From Proruminimicrobium sp963666965 (GTDB lineage: Bacteria > Elusimicrobiota > Endomicrobiia > Endomicrobiales > Endomicrobiaceae), in assembly GCA_963666965.1 (NCBI GenBank), contig OY762939.1:1773533-1837532 (forward strand): a DNA stretch of 64,000 bases. Reading direction: 5' to 3'. Below are positions 35,316 through 47,000 of this stretch, piece after piece. A program made the translations under genes and the position numbers. Within the stretch, counting starts at the first letter, position 1. Each line of letters opens with the position of its first letter. The notes beneath the pieces are model-generated. The model worked only from the letters and a program-made list of their open reading frames with translations, was not told where the DNA came from and did no database searches.

Positions 35316-36851
35316 TTAAAAAGTTTTTTTGTTTTTTATTAATAAAATTGCAAGAACAAAAACATACGCGGCGTAAATAAGGCATATATAAACAAATAAA
35401 TCTCCGATTTGGTCATACACAGTTAAGTAGTTATTTGTATACGCATGGCTTATAAAACCTATTTTTTCTCCTGTTTTAGTTTTAGCAACTATTCTTCCGC
35501 TTGAATCTATAACGGCAGATATCCCTGTATTGGCAGATACTATTATATTCTTTCTGTTTTCTATTGCTCTAAAAATATTCATGACAAAATGCTGATATGT
35601 AGCAGGCATGTCTCCAAACCATGCGTCATTAGTATGGTTTGTTAAAATATTTGCTCCTTTCAAAACAAGTTTTCTTGAAAAATAAGGAAAGAAATTCTCA
35701 GAACATACGCTTATGCCAAGTGTATATTTTTTAAATTCAAAAACTTTTATTTCTTTTCCATTGGAAATATCGCCTGTTGCATTTAAAGTGGTCAGCAATT
35801 TCGACAATATAAATCTAAAAGGCAGATATTCTCCGAAAATAACAAGATGATTTTTTTTATATTTATCTATTGCAACGCCGTCTTTAGACACTAAAAAAAC
35901 CGTATTGTAAATTTTATCTTTTTCTTTGGACATGCCACCTATTAAAGTCAATACGGCATTTGAAGATATTTCATTAACCAGTTTTTTTATTTCTTCATCT
36001 TCTTCCAATCTTCTCGGCAGAACTGTCTCCGGATAAACAAGAAGATCAATATCGTGCTGTTTAAAAAATTCGGAACTTGAATATAAAGTTTTTATTATAT
36101 TGTCTTTATAATGTCTGTCCCATTTTTTGTATTGCTCAATATTAGGCTGGGCTATTGCTACGGTAATTTTTTGAACTGACTCTTGAGGAAAAAATCCAAT
36201 ACGCCAAAAACCGTAAGACAGCAAAAAAAGAAATACAAAAACAGTATAAAAGAAATATTTTTTTGAACCTGAATATATCAAATAATACAACAACATATTT
36301 ATTAAAATAACCGCAAAAGACAAACCGTAAACTCCGATAACATCGGCAAACTGTATAATATGCAAAAATGAAGCCTGCGAATATCCAACAAGATTCCACG
36401 GAAGACCTGTAAAAATATATGTCCTTACAAATTCAAGAATTATCCAAAAACAGGATGCAAATAAAACAACTGTCACTGTCTGAAAATATTTTTTTATAAA
36501 ATTTACACAAACAGCCCATAAGACAAAATATAATGAAAGATAAAACCATGCACACAGAGAAACTATCAGAGAATCTTTAATCATTGCAGTATTATTTAAA
36601 AGAAACGGAAACATCCAATATGAGGCAATAAAGTTAAAAATAAAACCGGCGGCAAAGCTGTACAAAACGGAATTTAAGAAATTATTTTTCAAAATACAGT
36701 ATATTAAAGGAATAAACGCTATCCATGCGAGCCAAAAAAAATTGAATTTTTGAAATGATAATGCAAGAAGAACGCCGGAAACGGCAGAAAATATAAAATA
36801 TTTAAATCTATACTCAGAAACAATAATTTTATTAATGAAATGTATTATCAT
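35316..36851 (-). CDS. lnt: Apolipoprotein N-acyltransferase
   Basis: 511-aa inner-membrane enzyme adding the third acyl chain to the N-terminal Cys of lipoproteins, the last step of lipoprotein maturation. About 6 membrane helices lie in the first 210 residues, a nitrilase-type domain follows (about 230-480), and a final helix near 485-505. Triad candidates are Glu275 (VYPET), Lys333 (within YKKNHLVIFGEY) and Cys383 (ISVCSENFF; the residue after Cys is Ser rather than the usual Tyr). The downstream NDAWFG and AIENRK blocks are typical. It lies between the two giant genes, all in the same direction. The ATG has only a weak ribosome-binding site; TATAAT at 36863-36868 may be its -10. Confidence 0.93.
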   Translation of the reverse strand: MIIHFINKIIVSEYRFKYFIFSAVSGVLLALSFQKFNFFWLAWIAFIPLIYCILKNNFLNSVLYSFAAGFIFNFIASYWMFPFLLNNTAMIKDSLIVSLCAWFYLSLYFVLWAVCVNFIKKYFQTVTVVLFASCFWIILEFVRTYIFTGLPWNLVGYSQASFLHIIQFADVIGVYGLSFAVILINMLLYYLIYSGSKKYFFYTVFVFLFLLSYGFWRIGFFPQESVQKITVAIAQPNIEQYKKWDRHYKDNIIKTLYSSSEFFKQHDIDLLVYPETVLPRRLEEDEEIKKLVNEISSNAVLTLIGGMSKEKDKIYNTVFLVSKDGVAIDKYKKNHLVIFGEYLPFRFILSKLLTTLNATGDISNGKEIKVFEFKKYTLGISVCSENFFPYFSRKLVLKGANILTNHTNDAWFGDMPATYQHFVMNIFRAIENRKNIIVSANTGISAVIDSSGRIVAKTKTGEKIGFISHAYTNNYLTVYDQIGDLFVYICLIYAAYVFVLAILLIKNKKTF

Positions 36852-36933
36852 TTGCAGAAATTATTATATATATTTCATTAACAAATAAAAAGAATTTATT
36901 GTGTATATAGATAATTTAAATCATACATTTTAT

Positions 36934-36972
36934 AAATAAAAAAAGGCACGGATATTTTTATCCGTGCCTTTT
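36934..36972 (-). terminator. Strong intrinsic terminator of giant gene 2
   Basis: 14-bp perfect stem (36941-36954 with 36959-36972) and TTTT loop, identical in stem, loop and flanks to the terminator of giant gene 1. It sits 15 bp after the stop codon and isolates lnt from giant transcription. Confidence 0.95.
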
Positions 36973-38072
36973 ATGTTTTGATTTGGCTAAGCAGCCTGCG
37001 CTACTGCTCTTACATCAGACAACTTCATCAATGACATCGGCATACTTGCAGATCCTCTGCCGTTTGTTTCAAGCATTGCTGACAAATCTTCCAATGCTTT
37101 TTTGGCATCCGTTATGCTTATTTTTTCTTTAACCGCATTCTGCAATTTTTCAATGTCTATTACAAAATCTTCACTGTCTGCTTTTGCTACAGATGTTCTG
37201 CTGTCTGCAACAAGAACATTCTGGTTAACTGCCTTGCTTACTACAAGCATCGATATTATATCTTCCGCTTTTATCTGGCTGTTGTTGAGCATCTGCGCCG
37301 CTTTCTCATTGCCGGACGCCATAAATATAACATCTCTTGCCATCGCAAGCAATTTTATCGATACCTGTTTATCTGCCTCGCTTACTTGCTTCAACGCCAA
37401 TACCTGTCCTACTTTCTCATAATATTTTGCAGTTATATCTCTTCTGTCTGTTGCGTCTTTCATACCTGCATATCCAAGCATCGCCGCTACCGCGTCGCCG
37501 TCTTTGCATATCGCCAACAGCGCTGACAGCGTTGTGTTCATATCCTGCGGCTTTGTTACTCCGTTTACTATCTCGTTTGCCAGTTTCTTGCCCGCTGCGC
37601 TCAATTTATCATATGCTTCTTTCCCTATTACTTTCTCCGTATTCTCTCTTAAAGAACTTACTTTCGTTCCTACTGTCGATGTTTCAGAAGCAAGCACTAA
37701 TCCTTCAAATCCCATCTCATACAGCCTGCCTATGCTTATCTCTCCGTCCTTAACAGTATTATCACTGTATGTAATCATCCCGTTGCTTACTTTGGTTACT
37801 GTTATTACATGTCCTGCCTTATCTGCCTCTTTGCTGTTTATATATGCTACAAACGGCGTCCCAAGTTGTTCAACTTCCGTTTCACTTAACGTCCTGTATT
37901 CAAAGCCTGTCTTTTCTCTCAATTCTCCCATCGTTGTCGCTTTATCAAGCGATTTGTCTAATCCTGCCACCATACGAGCATCTTCCGCAAAAGGATTTAT
38001 CTCTATCGCTGCCTTAGTCAACGGCACTAATGCTATCACCTTACCCAATGCCTCTACCGTCGCTTCGGCACA
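36934..38072 (-). repeat. 1.14-kb near-identical 3' cassette, copy B
   Basis: Partner of 13814-14952 (constant offset 23,120 bp, no indels seen). It carries the terminator and the C-terminal C39-like domain from its Cys codon onward. Sequence before the Cys codon is unrelated in the two giants. Confidence 0.95.
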
Positions 38073-41000
38073 GTTATCTAATATTGTTGCTACTTTGGTT
38101 CCTTCCACCGCAACAATAACTCCCTGCTCTCTGATGTCTGCTGTAGTGTTTTCTATATCAATAAGCGGCTGTTTTTTTACTCCGGCTCCACTGTACAAAG
38201 CTTCCGCATTTGTCTGCTCATTCAATGGTAATTCTAATGACTGTAAAGAGCTTTGTGAATTATATTGTGATACTGCATGTGCAACTATAAAACCAACTTG
38301 AAATGCAACAAACAAAGCTCCTCCAAGAATAGGATTTGCTATTGCAACCAATGCAGGTACTGTTCTAAAAACAACTTCCTCCCACACAGGAGCAAAATCA
38401 TGTAACATTTTACTTTGTTCTTCACTAAACATTGACATTTCATATACGGGATTTTTCATTGATGAAAGCTGTCCCTGTACAAACTTTAAAAATGAAATCT
38501 GAATAAAATCAAATTTAAGTGTCAGCGGTTTTACTCTATCGGAAATTTCTTTTCCCTGATTTTCCGCACTGTACATTTCTTTTACTCTGTTAACCATTTT
38601 GTTATATGACTCAGTCATTTCAGAATTACTGAAAAACAGTGTTGGATTTGATAAATTTGAATATATCTGAGACATTATTACATCGCGCAGTGTCAAATCA
38701 TCTGTTTTGTTATTATTCATAATATATTCATGAAGGGCTAATGTGGAATTCCCGCCGTTTGCACTTCCGTAACTGTAAAGATTTTCCAGTCCGGCCGCCG
38801 CATAAATAACCGGTTTCTGATCTATACCGGCCTTTTCAAGATAAGCAAGAAGTTTTTTCGAAGAATAATAAGAATAACAAGTTGATAAATCCAGTGTAAC
38901 ATCGCTTAAATTTACTCCGTTTTCGTACGCCTCGATCAAACTATTTGCAAGCTCTCTGACACTGATTAAATTGACAGGATCAAAGCCTAAAGCAGCCAAT
39001 TTCCCTCCGGTGACATATACCGAAGGTGCGCCATGTCCGTCAAATGCAACATAATATTTTTGATTCGGAACCATATCTTTTATACTTCTTAAAAACCTAA
39101 ATTTTGAAAAAGATTTTACATCCTCATCAAAAATTACAATATTGTCACGGCTGATCTGCAACCGATTAAACAAATCCTCAAAAGATTTAGGTTCAAACTG
39201 AGTGCCGCCGGCAATTTCAACAATTGCTTTATAACTGCTGTTTAAATACGGCATATTTCCTGCAACATCAAGAACTTTAAAGTAATATTTTGTAAATTCA
39301 GAAACAATATCGCTGAAACCATTAAAGTTGTATTTATCCTGTCCCTTTAAAACTTCCATCATGTTTCTTGTAACGGCAAGAGCCGCTTGGAATTTAACCC
39401 TGTATTCTTTTCCGGATATATTTTCTTCACCGACAAATCCGGAGTTATAAACAGAGTTAAAGCCCTCATCCGTTAAAACTTTTAACAGCAACCCTCCATT
39501 GCCTTTTGATAAAAGTTTTAAAAGCTGATCCGGTTTTATCCCTGCATCATAATTTGCAGAAACAAAACATTTTAAAGCAATATATTCATCTATATTCTCC
39601 TGTGTTAAAGCAAAACCATTTTCCTGTCCCTGCATCAAAAGTTCTTCTTTTATAGCGGATACATTTTCAAGTTTTATGCAATCCTCAGCTGTAACTGCAA
39701 TTCCACGTTTGTATAAATTCACAATATAACTGTTAGACAGATACTGCACATTAAAATTACTGGACATATTATGCCAGTAAAAAATCATGGTATCAGCGTC
39801 AATATCAGTATCAGCTATCGAATATAACACCTTTATTTTAAAAGATTCATCAATACAAGATTTTGAAACTGTCGTATTGTGAACACGGACCGTCGGTTCG
39901 TAAGACGAATAATCAAGTTCGTGAGTCTTGTAAAAATTTTTACATTGCTCCACAATTTCTTTTTTATTTTCTTCATTAAGCTGCTTATCTATAATTAGCC
40001 TGCCCATACCTGAATCAAATATGGATTTCTCTATCGATTTCTCTTCTGAAAATTCATCTAATCTAAATAAATCGTAAACAATATATCTGCTTACAGGAAC
40101 CGAATCAATAATATAATACTTGCCTTTCTTTTCATGACCTGCATCAAAATCAAAAATTGATTCAATTATTTTATCAGTATTATCATTTCTCAGTATTTGT
40201 ATAACTGTTTGATAATTGCTTTCTTGTATAATAAATTTCAAATTTTCCATCGAATCTTTATTTTTTGAATTTGAAATATAATCATGACATGCAAGTATAA
40301 AATCATTTATTGCTTTTATATTATAACTTTCCATGGGCCAACCCGAGCAAAAACTTAAAATTGTTTTTACTTCATCTTCTCTTACTGCAACGGAATCTAT
40401 TACTATATTGCCCGACCCGTCTCTTTCATAACTTCCTTTTGCAAAATATCTGTCAATTATCGTTACTTCGCTCTTGTCATTTATAATGGACATTGCATTT
40501 TCAGGTGATGCAAACTTATTGTATATGTAATGGAATCCCATTCCTATAAGCGTGGCTATTCCAACCGCAACTCCCGCATTAATATCGGAATTCGCAACGC
40601 TTGCGGCAATTGCTCCGATATAAGACAGGGAAGCTATAACCGTAGGCAAAGACAGTTTTGAAAATGCATTCTTCAGCATCTGTCCGAATGTAACTTTCTG
40701 CACGGAAGTCCTGTCAGTATCAGGCGTTTCTGCAGAAACCGGCGCTGCTGTCTGTACGGCTGACGAAACCGTGTTCCCGTCTTTTCTTACATATGATGCC
40801 GGAAGACCTGTTTCAGAATCGATATCGCAGATATAATAACCGCCTTCGGGATTTATTACAAAGTACACATCCTCTCCTGCAGGTTTTATCTGAACTTCAC
40901 CGAACGATGCACCGAGAATAACCTGCTGTCCAATATCAAATCCGAGATCCGATGCCAGGACCATTCTGATCTCTTTTGTTTTCAGAAGTCCGACATAATT

Positions 41001-44000
41001 CGAATCTGTAAAGTCAGGCATGAAATCTTTTTTGCCGAATCCTTCAATCAGTCCGGAATTCTTTGTTTCCACCTGCGCGGTGTCAACATTCTGATATGAT
41101 TTTTCGTATGTATCTTTTCCTACAATATAAAAATCTAATTCGCCGTCACTCATCTGCAGTACAATCACACTTCCGATATTTTTTGCCAGATACTGTTCGT
41201 AACTTGCTCTGTCTATAGAATCTGTTTTTCCGAGATTTTCTCTTATTATTTCCGGCAAATCTTGCAGATTTGAACTTGTTATTTTATAACCCAATATTGG
41301 TCTATCCTTAACGAATAAATGTTCTTTTGGATCAAGAGCTGCTATTTTTTCTGAAATATCAATACTTAAATATAAATGTTCACTACTTGCTTTTTCTTTA
41401 TACAAATAGTCAGTAAATCCACTGTATCCGTTTCCGGCAAATTCGATGAACTTTCCGCAATCCACTCTGCTCCAAACAATTCTCTGACATAAAGAATTGT
41501 TTGCATGCAGTATATTTATCGAATTATTTATACTTAAATCGCCAAACAACAGTATGCCGTTTGCAGTATCTATCTGTGCTGCCAACACAAAAGGGATGAC
41601 AGAATTTCCATCTTTATCAGTCATATATTGTTCCAGTAAATTCTGCCTTTCTGCATTAACATTAGTCAATGCTTTCTGAACATCTTTTTCAGCTTTGGCT
41701 TCTGTATATTTTATCATCTGCACCTGGAAGAATTTTTTAATGATATTAGCAGATAACTGTTCTATCTTCTCTGTATTTTCCCTGCTGATTTCTGCTTTTG
41801 CTTTAATGGCATCTTGCAGCGATTTTACTTTATTGTTTAAACTGTTGAACTGTTCCCCAGATATCAATCCTGTCAAACCATGCTCTTGATACTGCGACAA
41901 TTTTTCAGCAAACTTAGCCATATCTATTACATCTACACCGTTTTCAGTTTTAATTACAGTATCAACAGTTTCAATAGCTTTAAAAACAGACACTATATCG
42001 TTCAAAGACAACCCGTTTGTTGAATTGCTTGTCAAAATATCTGCTTTCTGCAATTTGACAACATTTTCAAGCGCAAAATTAAATTGTTCCTGCACGGTCA
42101 TTTTTGAAATATCTGTGCTGTCACCAAAAAGTGCCTGTACAACTTTCATCATACCCCTGTCATTCTTACTTCCGTCTGTATCGTATCCCAGCAACTGCAA
42201 TACATAACCTACGGTAACTGATCCGTTTTCTGTTAATTCATATTTATTATGTAGATTTTTTTCCTGCAATCCTGTAATAATTGCTTCTTTTTGTGAATCA
42301 TTTACTCCCATTACAGTTAATATTTTATCCAAATCTGCTGCAGAATTAACATACGGTCTGCCGATATAACTTGTTTTGCCTGCCACATATTCCAATGCTC
42401 CGCTTTGGGCTACTATTTTATCTTCGGCTTCACGTCCCTGCTGTCCTTTGCCGTAAACCCTGTCATTTATTAACGCCAAATATTGTTCTGCCGATACCGA
42501 CTTCTTTACGGCTTCCGTATTTAACGTTGTAATTTTTGATTCTTGTTTAGAAGAATACGTTTGAATTGTGGATAAATCAGAAATAAAATATACTTTTATA
42601 TTCTTTATTAATTTACCGTCTGTATCTTTAGCCTGATCCGAAAAACGCGTTCCTAAAACCCTGCCTACAAGCTGTTCTACCGCCGATTTATAGCTTAAAT
42701 GAGAATCCACCGCAAACAAATCGACTTTTGTATTTTTATCAACACCGGGCACTTTAGAAATATCAATATCAACTCCTCTGCCAAGCTGTTCATAAGTACC
42801 TATGAAACAAGTATATTTTCCATCTTTGTTCTTTGCAAAATTTAATCCGGCTTCTTTTGACATACCGGCATCAAACCAAGCAATTTTTCCTGTACCGTCA
42901 TAATCTGCTTGAGAAACGGCTCCCAGCAATAAAGCATAGTCTTTAAATAAATCTATTTTGGCCTGAGTATTTAAAGCCATAATTGTAATATGCCCGCTAA
43001 GTATGGATAACAGCGGCTGCTCAAAAGCGCCGAATGTCGTAACGGCAGGCTGAGAGATATGAAGCTTTATAACTTTATCTCCCTTATCAACATAACTGTC
43101 AACACCGGTAAGTTTTACAGATGTTGCCGGTGTATAATAATTAGCATTAAATCCCATTGCCTGCTGTGCTGACGCTGAATATGTTCCGCTGAGTCCAATA
43201 AAGCCTCTAGCCTGTTTTATGGCATTAATTATCGCTATAGAACTGTGTTCTCTGTCACCTATTCCCGTCATACCGCCGATAGAACAATCTTTTGTAAGCG
43301 AAAATTGCTTTTCAGGCGCGGAATTTTTATATTCTGCGGAATTGATGATATTATTATATTTACTCAGCATTTCCATTTCTATTATCTGTTTATATCCGAC
43401 TCCGGGAACCAAATCTATTAAAGCTCCGTTGGTAATAAGCATTACTTTCATATTTCCCTGCTCATCTTTGCCTATGCCGTAATCTACTCCGTATGACCAT
43501 GTAAGTTTCGACATAAGCACATTATTAAGAACTTCTTTTAAAGAAAAACCAGTGCCGTATAAATTATTTGTATTGCCGACACCTGCCATATTATTAACAA
43601 AATTTTTAAGAATTTGTTCGTATCCCGATTTATAAACTTTATCATAGTATTCATCCGATAAAAGAACTTTTGTCCTTTCTTTAAGATTTATTTCCAATGC
43701 TCTTTGAACAAGCTCAAGCATTTTGGCTGAACTTGAACCTTCTTTAGCAATTATTTTGCCTGTTACATCCGGTGCTAAACCTTTTAATATTTCTGTTATG
43801 TTGTACCTAACGGTATCGTTAATATCCTTTCTTTGAGATAAATTAGTCAGTTCTGTTCTTATACTCTTTATATCAGCTTCCGTTATAGTGTTGTTTTTGA
43901 ATCTGTCAAGTTGTGCTTTCATGTCTTTAAATATAGGATCGCCGCTCAATAATTTTTCAGCTTCCGCTATTGCACCTTGTAAATATTTAGCATTATTGCC

Positions 44001-47000
44001 GTCTACAAGACTTTTAAACATTTTATACATATCGGAATTGGCGGATTCAAATCCGGAAGAAGCGCTTGTCATAACTTTTGACAGATATACGGACATATCC
44101 GCTTCATCTCCTATCATAAGACCGACTTTATCTTTTAAAGGAGAATTTTTGTCCAACATTGCAAAAGCATAATCCGTATAAGTCATAAACAAAGCCGTTG
44201 AAGTTTTAACATCCTTTATGTTATCTTTGTCGGCTTTTAACAAATCATAATTTGAACCGTATAATCCGGAGATTCTTCCTTTTAAATTATTAACGTTTGT
44301 ATCAATATCGGCACATATGACAGTATATTCGCCTTTGATATCATTTACTAATTTTAATGCCGGGAACAAAACGGATACGACTGAGGTTTTTCCCGCTCCC
44401 GTACCAAAAATATTTATCTCCTGTATTTTTTGAATTGCTTCCTTTAATTCTTTGCCTGATACCGCAATATTTTCATTATAAGCTCTTACTATTGTTTTTT
44501 CAAAAATACCGGTTATGCCTTCATACAGGTCCTTAGAAAATCCAAAACCGCCGGACACACAACTGCCTATTTGAACCTGAATGCTTGTTTCGAATAAAGT
44601 CGTTAATTGAGCTAAACTTGGTTTGTTTATCAATTCTCCTTTATTATTAAAAGCCTCTGTTTTAGATATGATATTACCGCCGTTATACATCGTCTGAGAA
44701 TCGCCGAAGAAATTATTATAAATTGCTTTTAAGTATGCACTTTCGGCTATTCCGCTGTTTCCGTATCCGTATATGCTTGCAAAAGCTAAATCAAATTTCA
44801 AAGTGGCTATGGTCTGGAAATCAAAATTAATTTTAACACCGCTTTCCAAAGTTAAAACGCTTTTCAGAACGTCTGTTCCTCTAAATTTTTTAGCTTCGTC
44901 GTTATCTTTCAACTGATTATTCTTTATTGCATTTGTATAACTAACAGCCTTTGAATTAAACTCAGACATCACTTCCTTAAAAGCAGCCGATCCGAATACT
45001 TTTTGAACGGCAACATCATTCCAGTCAACGAAATGGCATAAACTCATTCTGAGTGACGAATAAGATTCATCCTGCATCACAGAAAGAATATACAAACTTG
45101 CCGAATTATTATATTTGCTCTTATCCGTACTATTCAGATTATTAAAATTATTTACCATCTCTGCATATTTCTGGGCAATTTCCTGACTGGCTTTACTTAA
45201 TTGTTCGGCATTTTTTACACATTCAAGTTTACTTAATTCTGTTGCCAAAGAAGGATATCTTGTTGCAATATCTTTTACGGCATCAGTAAATACACCTATA
45301 TATGCAGGATCTGAAGCATAAAGTTTGTCTAATCTTGCAATAAGAGCAAGTCCCATGCCTTCTTTATTGGCAATCATATCAAACATTCCGGCATATGTAA
45401 TGTCTTTGCCGTTAATATTAACAGTTCTGTTTGCGTTTTGTTCCGCTTCTGTTTTGGCAATTTGAGCCAAACGATCTAAAAATATTTCTTTCAGATCAAT
45501 CGGCTGTTTGTCCTTCCCTTCTATCATTTTAAAATTCGAATTTGCATCATTGCAAATTCTGAATAATATGTCAGTCGTATTTAAAAATTCCAATGACTGC
45601 AGTTGGAATTTGCCTATAATCTCCGATGATAAACCGTATTTACTTGAATTTGTGAATAAATTCATTATAACGCCTTGATTTTGTTTTCTTATTTCACTGT
45701 CCAAATATTGGGTTACAACGCCCTGATTTAATTTTGAAGGAACTAACAACATAGACGCATTTGACAGGAAAAATTCAAAAAATCCTACAAGTTTACCAGA
45801 AGAATTATATTCTGATTTTAATCCCAAAGCCTGGTCTATTTCTTTACCGATTGCGCCAAAACCTTTTCCGACCAATTCAAATTGCAACATATTCAAAGCA
45901 CTTCCAAGACCAGGAATCTTTGCTAATATATTATCCAAACCAAAGAATGCGCCAAAAATACCGCCTGACTTACTTTCTGCCCATCTTGACGTTAAGTTAT
46001 TCAAAACACCGTTTCCGAACATAGCCTGTCCGGGTGCAGCCATTTGGTAAAAAGGCGAAACAAACAATCCCGTTCCGAAACTGCTTCTGACAGCTCCCCA
46101 GCTTTCCGCTATTTCGGCATTCGTCATAGTATCCATATTTCTAAATAAAGTATTTCCATATGCCTTTAACAAATCTGTTTTCAATGAACCCCAGAAATTT
46201 TCCTTAACAGTTTTGTCCGGATTAAATATAGAATTCCATCCCTGTTTTATGATAGAACCAATTGCATTAAATACAGGAGAACCAAAAGTTTTGAATTTAG
46301 ATAAATTAACAGCAGAATTCATACCGCTAAAGAGTGTTCCTAATGGATTTGTAACTATACCATTAAGAACAGCTTGTATATTACCGCTTATTCCTTCCAG
46401 CTGTGATATGCCCTGCGTTCCACCGGCCCATAAAGTTGTAAAGCCGGGAGCAGCAACGCTTAGAACTCCTCCGACAAGAACTCCGCCCGTATACATTGCT
46501 ATCATATCCTGCAATCTGACACCATCAAAAAATCCTTTACCTGAAACAATATTACTTGTAACTGTTTGAACTACGCTTAACGTTGTAAATGCAAGTCCTA
46601 TATTAGTAGCATTTTGTATATGTAATTTAACTTTATCTGCAAATCCAAAATTACTACCATGAACAGTATCAGAAATTTTTGTTTTAATTTCTTTAACACC
46701 TTCTCTTCCTGTTTGTATTTCTTCAGTAGATTTTGCTACAGATTTATTAGCATTATCCACCATTGACATTGTTGCGAAAATAACAGCCATACTGAGATCA
46801 AAAATACCGGCTCCTATATTTCCTTCTTTAAAATTGTGAAATGCAGAATCAATTGAACGATTTATCATAACTACTGTCATACCTTTTGAAACAACTGTCA
46901 CCAAACTTAATTTTCCTACCCCGGTTAATGCTATTCCCGAAAGTCCGCCGATAACTAAACCTTTTATAAATGATTCTCCAATATTAAATTCTGAACCATA

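Noticed and set aside
37504..38301. Long + strand ORF (265 codons) and its twin at 14384-15082
   Set aside because: They are antisense to the conserved C-terminal domain of the giants. The opposite strand has clear domain motifs, and the + frames have low-complexity Ser/Leu content and no ribosome-binding site.
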